Source of the DNA: Stictocephala bisonia | Taxonomy: Eukaryota > Arthropoda > Insecta > Hemiptera > Membracidae | DNA: 64,000 nucleotides | Direction of reading: 5' to 3' | Assembly: GCA_035578905.1 (NCBI GenBank) | Contig: JAQJVL010000005.1 | Location: 4,287,449-4,351,448 of the forward strand | In this document: positions 37,547 through 48,469 of the stretch, in pieces | Layout: every line of letters begins with the position of its first letter | Numbering within the stretch: position 1 is the first letter of the stretch | The notes under the pieces: generated by a model | What the model saw: only the letters and a program-made list of their open reading frames with translations | What the model was told of the DNA's origin: nothing | Databases searched by the model: none | Made by a program: the position numbers and the translations under genes

Positions 37547-37600
37547 TGTAGTGACTTACTGACTGACCGACACTAAATGTCGAGGCACTTCCCGCCATCC
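37547..37600 (+). repeat. Short dispersed repeat
   Basis: GTAGTGAC-ACTGACTGAC-ACACTAAATG-GAGGCACTTCCCG is shared with 50742-50800, in opposite orientation. It is probably a fragment of an interspersed element. Confidence 0.55.
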
Positions 37601-38302
37601 TACTCCCATCATGTGTAAATACAAAATAGTATCATGCATTTAATAAAGAACTGTTTCAGTTTTATGTTAGTCAATCAGATGTTAAGTTGGTTTTTCAAAA
37701 AACTATGCTTTTTAGTATTCATGCTCTGAATCGTTGGATAGTTCAAATCCAATAAAATTACATTGGGATAATATGATTGTTTTCATTTTAAAGACACAAT
37801 ACTTTATCTTATGAAGCTGGGCTTTAACCAACTACGTTACCAACCAATTGGGGGTTTTTTTTTAATAGGAAGACACCTATTACTGTTTGAAGTGAGCAAG
37901 ATTCAACTATCAATCGTCCCCCATAGTTGACGAAGGTAAATTGTCCTCTATTGTAATCAATCGGACTGGTTCTATACAAAATCTCCTTTCAATTATGCCA
38001 GCAATCCTTGGCTAAATGATATGATTTACCACACAATAAACATTCTCTTACTTTTGTAATGTAATGAATAACTTTAAACTAAGATATTTATTGGGACTGT
38101 TTTAGTTTGTTTTCTTTGTACCTCACTATATGTTATATTTTGCACTTGTATACACATTTGTTATAAATCCTCAAAACTAGTTAGATTTTCTGTAAAAAAT
38201 TATTTAGATCTAGTTTCAGATTTTAACCCAAGTTTTATTATGTCAACAAATTCTTCTTCAATGTATTAGGTGTTTAGAATGTCACTGTTTATACAGTATT
38301 AA

Positions 38303-40165
38303 CCCTTTCACCGCCATGCATTTGATGTGCGTAATGTCTAAGACCGCCGGGTTCAGTAGCGCAATCGGTCCGCCGGGCGCAGGGCCATTACGGCGTTGTT
38401 CATTGCAAAACCGCCAGGCCATTTTTAGCGATTTTTACATTAGTACGCTATTATGCTTGTAATTCCGTTGTTTTTATCACTATTGCAATGATTTTGGTGT
38501 CATTCTCTTCGTAATTAAATTATCCACGATTCTGTGTAAAATTTGTATATATAAAAGTTCAGATCGCGTAAACAAAATAAAATTTAAAAATAAAAATAAT
38601 TAAAAATTTATAATTTTAATTTTTAAAATTCCATAAAACAATCAAAACAAATATACTTATAAAATTTAATATTTTTTTACTGTATACCATTATATTGAGA
38701 ACATTCCCTGGTAATTTCAGCAAAAAATATACATAAATAATATATTTATGTACATTTAACGTAATTAGTACATTTCTGAGAATTTACTACTGTATAAGAG
38801 TTTCACCGGTAGCCTACAGTGCTTATTATCTTATAGTATATATTGTTGTTTATGTTTTATATTATACATTTACACCAGACATATTTGTTTATATCAGTAA
38901 TAAAATATACAAAATGATCACAACAAACATATTATAATAATTTTATATGGTGAACTAGGGGACACCCCTGCATGCTTCGCATGCCAACTCCGATGCTCGC
39001 TGCAATCGATACACCTCGGCCTTCGGCCTCAGCATGTAACTATTCAATGCAAAAAATAGGAGATTAACTATATAACGTAAAATCACAATATTAAAATTAG
39101 TTACAGTATCTTACTGACACTAATTGCTCTGCCACCTATTTAGCCCATTTTAACCATGTTCATTACATTTATTTTTATTTAACAGCTGAAGATTAAACTC
39201 ATAGTAAAATATTAAAAATGCATCAATAGTATTTGAGTAACTGAGTATAATGTCAAACATTCAAAATAGACATGTTTATTTATTTACAAACCAGCTGTTA
39301 TTAATTTACTAAAATCAACTCAATGTTATCCTTATGGAGAAATCTTTTAAGGGTGGTTTCTACCCCTTAGGAGTATTTTATCAAGATGAAAATCCTTTAG
39401 TTGTCCTATTTAAGACTTAAAGACACAGTATACAAAATTTCAGCTCTCTACCTACATGGGAAGTTGGAGAATTAGTGATGAGTGAGTGAGTCAATCAGTG
39501 AGGGCTTTGCCTTTTATATATATAGATAACATACAAAAATTGTAACACTTACCATATGAAGATCTAAGCATTGTAACAGCAATATTTACAATGTATTTAC
39601 ACATTGTTGTACAAAATACAAATATTTACACAAATAATATTAATAATAATAATAAAATAAAATAAAAAAATAAAAATAAATACAAAATATTTACACAGGA
39701 TTAATATTAACACTAAAACACTGATACAACACCATCACAAAGCATTCACAACGATAAACTAATGATAGGGCTAGTCTAAACTTATTAGGTTACTTGTTGT
39801 TTACATCTTTCCCAGCAACGTCAGCTGACAGCCCGCTGCCAACTAGATCACGCATAGAGTTTTATTCATTGTTTATTTATATCAAAGATAAATAGTGTTT
39901 CTGTTGTTATTATTGCAAAGAGGGACTCATAGTAATTAATTATATATAAATTAAGTGTACTTGTGCATAATAATAACGAAAATGTGTGAAAAGTAGAAAA
40001 GGCCGATATTTCCGGCCCGCGGCGGTTTTCGGTCGCGAGTGGCGAGCCGAATATTACGGCCCGTGGCGGTTTTAAGCACAAATATACGAGCCGATTTTTA
40101 CGGCCCACGGCAGTTTTATCTATTAACTACAAAGCCGAAAATCTCGGCCCTTGGCGGTGAAAGGG
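38303..40165. mobile_element. TTAA-flanked piggyBac-type element with subterminal repeats
   Basis: It is flanked by TTAA (38299-38302 and 40166-40169). The ends are CCCTTTCACCGCCA on the left, and CCCTTTCACCGCCAAGGGCC on the right after reverse-complementing, 14 bp identical. It is 1,863 bp. The interior is AT-rich, and I find no transposase. The right end has four spaced copies of a GC-rich motif (GCCGA-x-TT-x-CGGCCC-x-GGCGGTTTT) between about 40000 and 40157. The left end has GC-rich partners at 38340-38425. Another repeat, with a TTTGCCTTTTATATATATAG tail, appears nested at about 38950-39525. Confidence 0.8.
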
Positions 40166-40708
40166 TTAATGTCATTTATGTGTCCTTCGAATGGTTCATT
40201 AAATTGCTGTAGCCTATTAACACGTTTTTGTTTTAATTTTTCATTTAACCCATTGGTAGAAATTGTTAAAGCAATGCCAGGTTCATTAACAGTCACTCGT
40301 TCCCTTCGCATTTTAAGATTTTTAAATATAACATTCCATTTCATTATGTTATTTCAGGTATTTCAACATTCTTGAACTTTGTTTTATTTTTAAGTGAAAG
40401 TAATTTTTTAATCAAAAGTAACAACAAGCTAACATTTAAACCATTGGTTATCTAGAACTTGGACAAATATTCATTTTCGGGATTTAGCAACCAAGCTCAA
40501 ACCTTTTTTTCCCGGCACTTAGTAATTTGGTATCATTTTCGGGCTTTGTTGTATTATGTTCAAGACTGGTGGAACCGGTTTTTGACTAACTTGAAGTAAA
40601 CTAGATTCAAGCTGTTCTTCAATTTCTCCATTTTGATTAAGTAGAGCTTTGATTATTTCTTATGAACAGAGACATATTAATTTTGGCAAAATAAATTTGT
40701 TGTTTCAG

Positions 40709-40944
40709 CATTAAACCTTATTAAAGCGGAGATGGGTGTACTTCTAATTGTACGACTGGAAATTATGGCAGAGGCACGCCTTGATCTTCAGGCTCTCCGG
40801 CTCATTGAAGTCTGCCAAAGGGTTGTTAGCCATCCAGAAAATGCACCTTACTTTGAGGAGTTCATGGATGAAATTGTATATATTAGAGATATATATTTTA
40901 TTCTTCTTGTCAGGACCAAAAATAGTGTCAATGTTTATAAAGAA
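40709..40944 (+). CDS. ZNF292/RLF-like gene, exon C
   Basis: The acceptor is TTGTTTCAG and the donor GTAAGT. The frame is LNLIKAEMGVLLIVRLEIM, then a helical run with LQALRLIEVCQRVVSHPE and a later YIRDIYFILLV. It matches the ZNF292-family pattern of an acidic-Gly-Pro/Val-LL-x-x-R segment, then QA-x-x-L-x-x-x-C-x-x-HPE, then a hydrophobic Y-x-V segment. The exon is 236 bp. It enters with two bases and leaves in phase 0, so it joins exons B and D without a frame change. Helix-rich protein scaffolds such as this usually mediate protein contacts, but no catalytic motif is visible and the role is inferred from the family only. Confidence 0.85.
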
Positions 40945-42815
40945 GTAAGTACTCTAGGCTTTATATGCTAAATAATAATGGTACAAGCTCCATAAAAAAA
41001 ATTAAAATAGAATACTGTACAGTTGCAAATAACAATATTATCTAAATGAGCAAATTTAGTAGTGCGATAAATAAGCCTTGCACTGTAAACTTCTGAATAA
41101 GTGCATGAGTTAAGCGAATGTGATCGCTATTACTCCTCCCCACAAGTCATAAAAAGTCTGTGGTAAAAATACCATACATTCAATACGTGACAAATGTGGT
41201 GTAGCCTGCTCTCACGGTACAATACCATCTCAACAGAGAGTCAAGTACAGTTAACAGTATACTATTTATTTTCAGAACAAGTACGTCGGTTAAAATGGAA
41301 TGTCGAATGACGGGGTTCTACTATAAGACATTTATTTGGCATGGCTCTTTCTTAAGAGAGAGCTAGTATCCATGTGTTCCAGTTATTGCTACTTAACATA
41401 TGGCTTATTATGTACCCTCTACCAGCTAGTATTCCTAAGCTCTATCCCATACGTGACTTATGAGAAATCATGAGACACTAGATTTGCTAAGTATTAAAAA
41501 TAATTCCTGAACTCTTTATATAGCCTACATGTATTTGTAAAACAGTATGGTGACTTTGTTATAGGTACTAATCTATGAACGTGCTGCTTATTTTGTGGCG
41601 TTGTTCAATAGAATGAAATAACACATATACGTACATTGGTAATCTGGATGTTTTGTAATTCAATAATAATAAATTGTACATAATTTTAACCATACCATCC
41701 AAGTTACCAGTTATTTGAGTCGTTGCTGAGCTAGCAGTAGCGAAAAAGATTTATGGAGAAGGAAAATGAGTATACACAACAAAACATCTATTTGTTTGTA
41801 ACGGTGTTTTTCCACCTAATGTTCAGTTTTTTAATAAACCCAGTGGTACTTGTTACAGTTCCCAGATATAGGCCTCAGCCTTCTAGAGCTGGTTGAGGTT
41901 CCAAGGGTTCTTAACAAATAAATTCTTTCGATTCTTATCAAGTATGCTTTTTATGATATGAGAATGCATTCACCTTCAATATATATATATATATATATTA
42001 AATCTACAAACTCATATAATGCAAACCTTCCCGCTCATCCATATAAGTACGCAGGTAATGACCCTCCCGCCCACCCATATACGTACGCTGGTAATTTCTC
42101 TATCCCATACGTGGCTTATAAGAAATCATGAGACACTAGATTTGCTAAATATTTAAAATAATGCCTGAACTCTTTATATAGCCTACATGTATTTGTAAAA
42201 CAGTAAGGTGACTCTGTTATAGGTACTAATCTATGAAACAGACTGGTACAACTTGCCACTTTGCTTTTATTCGTCATTTTTACATTTTCATGGCCTTATC
42301 AAGAATTTTGAATGTTCAGATGAAGTCCCATTCAGGAGTGTGTCGATTATCTGTAATTTAGGTGTATGTCAAGCTTAGTATGACAATGAAGGTCTATTTA
42401 AACTGAGTAAAACGCCGCAAATCTTACTTAAAAATGTTACCTCTAACTTGAGTTGTTGGCGTTTAATTTTATAAAATAACAAAACTGTATTTTACTTTAC
42501 TGGTTACTTCTCCAACATCTTTTAATAGTTTCACTATCCCTGAGTATAGTAATTGCAAGAAATAAAAGTTTTTAATACATTGGAATGTAAAAGCTTTGAT
42601 TAAACATGATTTAATGTTATTTTAATATCATAAATGGCCTTCCCTTTGGTATTGCTAACTACACCCTCCAAACAACAGGGGGAGTGTTAAGTTCATTCAT
42701 GAGACGAATTGTTCAAAACACAATGGTAGGTGCAAATAAGTTACGAGTTTATTAAACTCATTTAGGAAAAGTCATAATTGAGCCACAAGTTATGATTTAT
42801 GTGTTTAACCCTTAA

Positions 42816-43327
42816 ACACGTTCGCCGCCTCTGTGCCCCTATTCGTTTCATGTCAGAATTTCCACTGCAGGTATTGATTTTGTTGGCTGTAGTTCTCGCA
42901 GCATGTTTGTTGAGTATGTATGTGTCTTGTGCTGTAATAGTTTCTCAGTTCGATTACCGAAGCCGGTACAGTATTGATTAGTTTTTGTTAATGAATAGTG
43001 TTAGTTTTAGTGTTTTATTTGTATATGGTAATGGCTGGGACATCTAAGAGACATGGATGTAGTGTAAGTATAACTGTGGACGATGTTGGCGACTACTCGG
43101 AGAGTACTTCCGGCAGCGAGTCAAGTGACGTAAATGGGTCCTCAGCTAAGTCCTGCAGGATCCCATAGGGTCCCAAAAGTTATGACATCATACTATCACC
43201 TAAAAAGCATTGAACTTGTTTTTGCCCCTAAAGACTGTCTTTTTACATTAAAATAAATAAAAAATTTGCAAAGAAAAGTTTCAGCATAGGTACAAGGTAA
43301 GCCTCAAGTTCCGCCGCAGCGAACATG
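42816..43327 (+). mobile_element. Internally deleted TTAA element
   Basis: TTAA flanks it (42812-42815 and 43328-43331). The ends are ACACGTTCGCCGCC, and CATGTTCGCTGCGG after reverse-complementing. Near the left it keeps an ATG frame, MAGTSKRHGCSVSITVDDVG then an acidic-Ser stretch (about 43033-43160). This looks like the acidic N-terminus of a piggyBac-type transposase. It then jumps to a 3' tail with ATTAAAATAAATAAA. It is likely a deletion derivative of a longer element. Confidence 0.55.
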
Positions 43328-43451
43328 TTAAGGAGTACTGCCGTTCTGAAGCGGCACTATACGCTTACCCAAAAGGAGTAACTAAATTAAATAAAAAAAT
43401 ATCAAAAGGAGTAAAAAAACATCCTTAAAACTTGTAAATGAACAAGTAGTG
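43165..43451 (+). repeat. Direct repeat flanking the piggyBac, copy 1
   Basis: About 287 bp, starting CCATAGGGTCCCA and ending AACAAGTAGTG. It is about 90 percent like 45787-46060. It includes the right end of the TTAA element at 42816-43327 plus about 120 bp beyond. Confidence 0.8.
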
Positions 43452-43455
43452 TTAA

Positions 43456-45749
43456 CCCTTACGCACATATGTGGATAAAAATTACGTTAGTACATATGTG
43501 GGGTGTTGGCAGCACCCCATATATTTTTTACATTATTAACATTATTCTCTTGTTAATAATAATGTAATTACTGTTCAAATCACTTATTTAATCATTTGGA
43601 TAAAAATGGACCTAAATATTAACATAAAACACCTTTTACAAAAACATATACACTGTATTTTAACAAAAGTAATGAAAGAAACAATATCAGTGATAAAAAT
43701 AAAACTACAATTTAATCTTCCTCGCTTGATGAACTTTGAGTGTTCTTATGTTTCAAACATTGTTCACAAACATTTTTCATGTGGTTCAAGCACATAAAAT
43801 TATTACATTCAAAGCAAAAAAATTTGGTTTTCTTGTCCGCTTTCCGTGGACAAACTGTACATCTTCCTGATGTTCGCAAATTTGTAGCAGCATGTTGGAC
43901 TGGTTCCATCTTAGCTATTTTAGTAGCTTTAGTTCTTAATTCCTTTGGTAAATTCTTTGAAACAGCCCTTCGTGTGATTTGGCGATGTAGTAAGGAGGTA
44001 GCCACATCCCGAAGGAATGTCATATGGTTCATCGTACTGTCTTCATGGTTTGCAGCATACAACACGAAGGAATTGATTCCAGCAATGTCTATTATTCTGA
44101 AAAATATAACTAAAGGCCAATGATTGCATTTACGTGCAACGCTATATGTTGCACACAATTTGTCAACAGTGTCTACTCCGGCTTTTGTCATGTTGTAAAA
44201 TGTTATGACCTCAGGCTTGAAGTCATCACCAGTCAATTCGTCAATTCTTCTAGACTCAGGATGCATACTTGATATAAGTAACACATTTTTTCTCTTCTTT
44301 GGGACATATGACAAATTGTCATGTTGTCTCTGTAACCAAACATAGTGCTTTTTTCAGGTCTTACAGTAACATTTGTAAGTTCATGTGGAATTTGCGGTTT
44401 ATTTTTTCTAAGTGTACCTACGAAGCTAAGTGTACCTACGAAGCTAAGTTTTTTTCTTTAGTAACTCCTCTACCAGTGGGATACTACTGTACCAGTTGTC
44501 AGTGGTAATATTTCTACCACTACCGGAGATTGGTTGTACTAACCTCAATACAACATCTTTTCCGGAGTTTGATAATTTATAAGGACCATCGGGCTGCATG
44601 TCGGGATAAATCTCTATATTCAAAGTGTACCATGTTTTGGCATCAGAAAGAGTTTGACTTTTCAAACCATAATGTGCTGGTTTGCTAGGGATATACTGTT
44701 TGAAATTGAATTTCCCCCTGAAAGCAGCTAACTGCTCATCAATAGCGCCATATTCTGACATTGAATAAGCTTTCTGACAATTTTCAATAAATTTGCTAAC
44801 CAAATCTCTTACTGGGGCTAATTTGTCTTGTGTTTTGCGAATATTACGGTCGTTTATGTCATCAAATCTCAGACAGCGTAATATAAATAAAAATCTGTTC
44901 ATAGACATTGCAGTTGAAAATAACTCTACATATTCCCATAGATTCTTCAGGTTCTGCTTGCTACCACGAAAAGAACCAGCAAATGTAAGAAGACCTATAG
45001 TTGTTTCTATTTCATTTTCATCAGTATGTCTACAATAACTCTTATTCAAATAATTAGGCTGTACTTTGGTTATATATATATATTAGTACACATTGTTATC
45101 TTTCCAATGATATCATTATCAATGAGTGCATTGAAACATTCAATAGGTGTTTTTAGGTTCTTAGCATTGTGTTTGGCCCCGGTAAATGAATAACTATATT
45201 TTGACTTCTTGTACGAGTGTTCTGAATCAAAGGAAATTTACGCCACTTAGTACTTTTGTCTTAATACTCACGACATTCTTCAAGGTTGTGTGAAATGTCT
45301 TGTTATTCTTCACTATCTGATTGTTCTGATTCACTGTTATGATCAGGTTCATTTTGTGGTACGTCATTTTCTTCATTCTCACTTGCCGAGTCATTCACTT
45401 CACTTACATCATCACTAACAGTCCATAAATTCGCTTTTGACCGGCTTCTAACCTTCTTTGCTCTTCAGCATTAATACTTTTTACAGAATACAACACTATT
45501 TACAATAAATTAACAACTTATTTACTAAAATATAAACAAACACAAGTGTATATGTGGGGTGTTGACAACACCCCAGAGGACAAAAACAACAACCACGTTG
45601 ACAAATAACCTCAAAACTCTATAAAGCCACTGACTACAAAGACAGTGATGTAATGGAAAGGTACTGGGCTGTCCAGCAGGTTTGCCAACTTCTAACCTAA
45701 ATTTTACCGCACTGGGGTGCTGTGAGCACCCCACATATGTGCGTAAGGG
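43456..45749 (-). mobile_element. piggyBac element with perfect 19-bp ends
   Basis: It is 2,294 bp, flanked by TTAA (43452-43455 and 45750-45753). The terminal inverted repeats are perfect: CCCTTACGCACATATGTGG at both ends. Subterminal hairpin-like motifs, GGGGTG-CACCCC, lie at 43500-43520, 45550-45575 and 45712-45733. The interior carries one transposase gene on the minus strand, broken in several places. The intact ends suggest it could still be moved by a transposase supplied elsewhere (inference). Confidence 0.93.
43712..45460 (-). pseudogene. piggyBac transposase, frameshifted
   Basis: The family cuts and pastes DNA at TTAA with a DDD RNase-H-like domain. Three parts are seen. The acidic N-terminus (about 45400-45290) reads SEVNDSASENEEND and ends in a stop. 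The next part (45049-44444) has the first catalytic Asp in GAIDEQLAAFRGK and the second in ITTDNWYSS. After a frame change, 44314-43712 has the third Asp in TKAGVDTVDKL, then WPLVIFFRIIDIAGINSF. The C-terminal Cys/His-rich domain follows (CTVCPRKADKKTKFFCFECN, then CLNHMKNVCEQC). All three catalytic Asp and the Cys/His residues survive, so the breaks look recent. The missing part of the N-terminus, W-R-K-F-P type, lies at 45240-45110 in another frame. Confidence 0.9.
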
Positions 45750-45786
45750 TTAAGTATAACATGCTCTTTAGCGGTGCTGTGGGACT

Positions 45787-46060
45787 CCATAGGGTCCCAG
45801 AATTTATGACGTCATACTATCACCTAAAAAGCATTGAACTTGTTTTTGCTCCTAAAGACTGTCTTTTTACATTAAAATTATTGCAAAGAAAAGTTTCAGC
45901 ATAGGTACAAGGTAAGCCTCAAGTTCCGCCGCAGCGAACATGTTAATGAGTTCTGAAGCGGAACTATACGCTTACCCAAAAGGAGTAACTAAATTAAACT
46001 AAAAAATGTCAAAAGGAGTAAAAAACATCCTTAAAACTTTTGTAAATGAACAAGTTGTGG
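45787..46060 (+). repeat. Direct repeat flanking the piggyBac, copy 2
   Basis: About 274 bp, matching 43165-43451. It lacks about 8 bases found at the GTACTGCC site of copy 1 and has a few small indels. Confidence 0.8.
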
Positions 46061-46695
46061 TATTAATATAAAAGACAAAAGTAATAGATATTTATTTTGT
46101 AAGGTAGTCCTAAAAGCATGGGTAGATATATAACCCAACATTACATTCATGGCATTCGGTAGTAGAGTCTTTCCTTTTCATATGTATGAGTTGGAGGTTT
46201 TTAATAAAAAAACATCATCGCTGCGATGAAGTTTCCTTATCTGGCTGGCTGGAACTTGAGTTGGTCATGTGAAGTGTCATGATGTCGGACGTAGTGGCAG
46301 CTGGTTGGCAGTTGATGACAGTTGAATTTAATGAAGCGCATGCGCAAGAAATAATATTGTAGTGGTATATTGCCCAGCGGATTGTAAGTAATATGGATTT
46401 CCTGCCTAAACAAGGAGAAAACTTAGTGACCCAAGCCCCTGAAGTTAGGTTAGGCGGAAACGGGCTATTTGGCTGTTACGTTTTCTTACTTCATTATATT
46501 CAATTTTACACCAACAAAAACAATGCCATAACTCAAATATTCTTATTATATAATAATTCTATAAAACAATATTACATTCATTTTACAAAATAGGGCTTGT
46601 GCCATTCAAGAACGGCAGTACTTCTTTGATCATTTTATATGGAAAGGTTCCAGAACAGCATCACTTGTTAAGTAATATTTTACTATACTCTAAAC

Positions 46696-47001
46696 CAGGG
46701 TCTCTCACTAGGATTTCATGAAGAGCCTTATTAATTTTCTCTAAATATTCTAAGGGCCACAAATACATATACAAACAGTTTTTTAGTATTTTTTCTAGCT
46801 TGCATTTTGTCTCTGCTATTAATTTAGTATTTAGTGCATTTTAACAAAGAGGAACGATTATAAACATTTTTGTTGGCTTATAAAAATACTAAAGCGGATG
46901 TCACTTTAATAAGTAATTGCAGTTCTAAAAAATGTCAAGGGTCGCAAAAAATTTTATTAAGGGCAGCATGTGGCCTGAGGGCTACGTAGTGAGTATCCCT
47001 G
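46696..47001. mobile_element. hAT-type MITE beside exon D
   Basis: A perfect 8-bp duplication CTCTAAAC lies on both sides (46688-46695 and 47002-47009). The ends are CAGGGTCTCTCACTA, and CAGGGATACTCACTA after reverse-complementing. The inner motif GGGCCACA-type and GTGGCCTGAGGGC near the ends is common in hAT MITEs. It is 306 bp and noncoding. Confidence 0.85.
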
Positions 47002-47124
47002 CTCTAAACGGTTACATTTTATTGCCTGTTTTTGGTTTACACTACTTGAATTTACTGTAGTTATTTTAGCCAATCTGTTGATCTGTGTCAGAGATGTATT
47101 TCAGTGTTGGTAATGTGTTTATAG

Positions 47125-47421
47125 GTAGGAAAACTGGGCCTTGTGAAGACTTTAGAAATGGTGCGACGTTGTGTGAGGGGAGATCGCATGGCGAGGTTGA
47201 AAAAAAGCAGACTAAAAACGGCCGACTTTGTCGCCAACATTGCACTAATCATAGCCATGATGCAGCCTATTACAGAAGAAAACCTTTTGTATGATTTAAT
47301 GGAAGAATGGGTCAACCTCTGTACAGATACACAACAAGTATTTCGGCTAATGGGAAACATGGTTAAATATGCTGTATCCTCCCAACACATCTACCTTCTT
47401 GGATTGTTGTTCGTTAAGAAG
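47125..47421 (+). CDS. ZNF292/RLF-like gene, exon D
   Basis: This is a 297-bp phase 0-0 exon of 99 codons, with TTTATAG acceptor and GTAAGT donor. It starts VGKLGLVKTLEMVRRC, has a basic stretch (RMARLKKSRLK) and ends YLLGLLFVKK. In the ZNF292 family the corresponding part is a helical region with a Trp near an LW/EEW step and a closing hydrophobic helix. Here EEWVNLCTDTQQVFRLMGNM occupies that place. A second possible acceptor AG lies four bases downstream but would break the phase with exon C. A hAT-type MITE ends only 123 bp upstream of the exon, so the insertion sits close to the acceptor and branch-point region. Confidence 0.85.
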
Positions 47422-47934
47422 GTAAGTTACTATGGTTTTTACTCATTCACATGTTTAATTCACTTATTTTCACTTGACATAAAACATTAAAATCATAGCT
47501 TCCTATTTCAAGTATTTTTCTGTAATAATGGCTATATTGTAACACTTGGACGTGTCGTTTGATAGTGGAGAGCTGTTCTAGTGGACCAAATATTTTTGTA
47601 AACTATTGAGTATTTTTATAATTTTTCACAGTTTATTAATATGTGAAACTTTTACTGTCATTCTTGAATATTTTAAATTAAAAAACGTAATATCAATGGT
47701 TCACTAAATTGTACCTTAAATGATCATACATAGTTCACTATAACTCAACATAATTATAATAAAAATTTATCTTTCAATTTAAATAGAATAGCATGTTTTA
47801 TCTCACTGACAGATAGATTATATGTCTACTGTAGGGCTGTTGAATTTAAAACTTACAGTGGCATCCATTAATCTAATTTATGTGGATTGGAAGTTGGAAA
47901 TGGTCACTTTTATCAAACTATCTAATATTAGATA

Positions 47935-48012
47935 TTAGGCTTAAGCGGCTGGTGACAAAGCTAGAAGCTATATTTTCTGGTGCCAACCACGTTAAGGTGT
48001 ACACTATTTACA
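47935..48012 (+). repeat. Dispersed repeat related to 35441-35515
   Basis: It shares TTAAGCGGCTGGTG and a later ACC-CGTTAAGGTGTA with the repeat in intron 2. The class is unknown. Confidence 0.45.
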
Positions 48013-48469
48013 AGATAACCAGACGTTTCGCCCATGCTGTGATATGGCATTCTCAGTGGTATCGCTGAGACTGAGATCAGGGAATGACCTTCCAGCTATA
48101 ATAACAGGTGGTGGGGGTGGGAACTTGTTTGTCAGATATGCTGAAGAGAGGCGGATGCAAAACCCTCGTTACCTACTGTCATTGGCCAGAGAAAATTGCT
48201 ATTGCAGACTTTCATTTTATTTCAATTCACATAAAATGGGTTCCCATGTCTTCGGAAGCCATTTACGTTCATCCTAATTAAAATTATTTCTTCTTTTATA
48301 TATTTCTATAGCTTGCCTTATGATTCTCAAGTAGTAATGCGGGATGTTGGCAGGACTTTAGTTTGGTCAAATAGAATTCCATGATCGAAATGAAATGAAA
48401 AAAATTGTATTTAGTGATGCAAAGTTAGGACAATTAGGCCCTCTCTTATATTTAACCCCATGATTAGTC

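Larger units (their letters stand above)
27603..40708 (+). other. Intron 2 of the ZNF292-like gene
   Basis: This is a 13.1-kb intron with a weak GTTTGT donor and a strong TTGTTTCAG acceptor. Minisatellites and mobile elements fill much of it and have their own entries. In 29451-30261, 34441-35440 and 40170-40708 I see only AT-rich sequence without a recognisable gene or RNA. Confidence 0.7.
43338..46618. mobile_element. Possible Tc1/mariner-type element hosting the piggyBac
   Basis: It is flanked by TA (43336-43337 and 46619-46620). The ends are CTGCCGTTCTGAAGCGGCAC, and CTGCCGTTCTTGAATGGCAC after reverse-complementing, a 20-bp near match. It would be about 1 kb without the piggyBac and one TTAA. 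The overlap with the direct repeats makes the history unclear. Confidence 0.45.
40945..47124 (+). other. Intron 3 of the ZNF292-like gene
   Basis: This is a 6.2-kb intron with GTAAGT and TTTATAG borders. The right half holds nested DNA transposons. In 40945-42804 I see no gene. There is a short AT dinucleotide run at about 41979-41999, and a C-rich pair of 36-bp units at about 42024-42095 related to the array at 33628. One stretch (CTATCCCATACGTG and following, about 41441-41585) recurs at 42108-42240. Confidence 0.65.

Noticed and set aside
43740..44123. 127-residue plus-strand frame
   Set aside because: It lies exactly opposite the piggyBac C-terminal domain and has no independent resemblance.
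44299..45038. Plus-strand open frames over the piggyBac and LINE regions
   Set aside because: They are antisense shadows of the transposase and RT frames.
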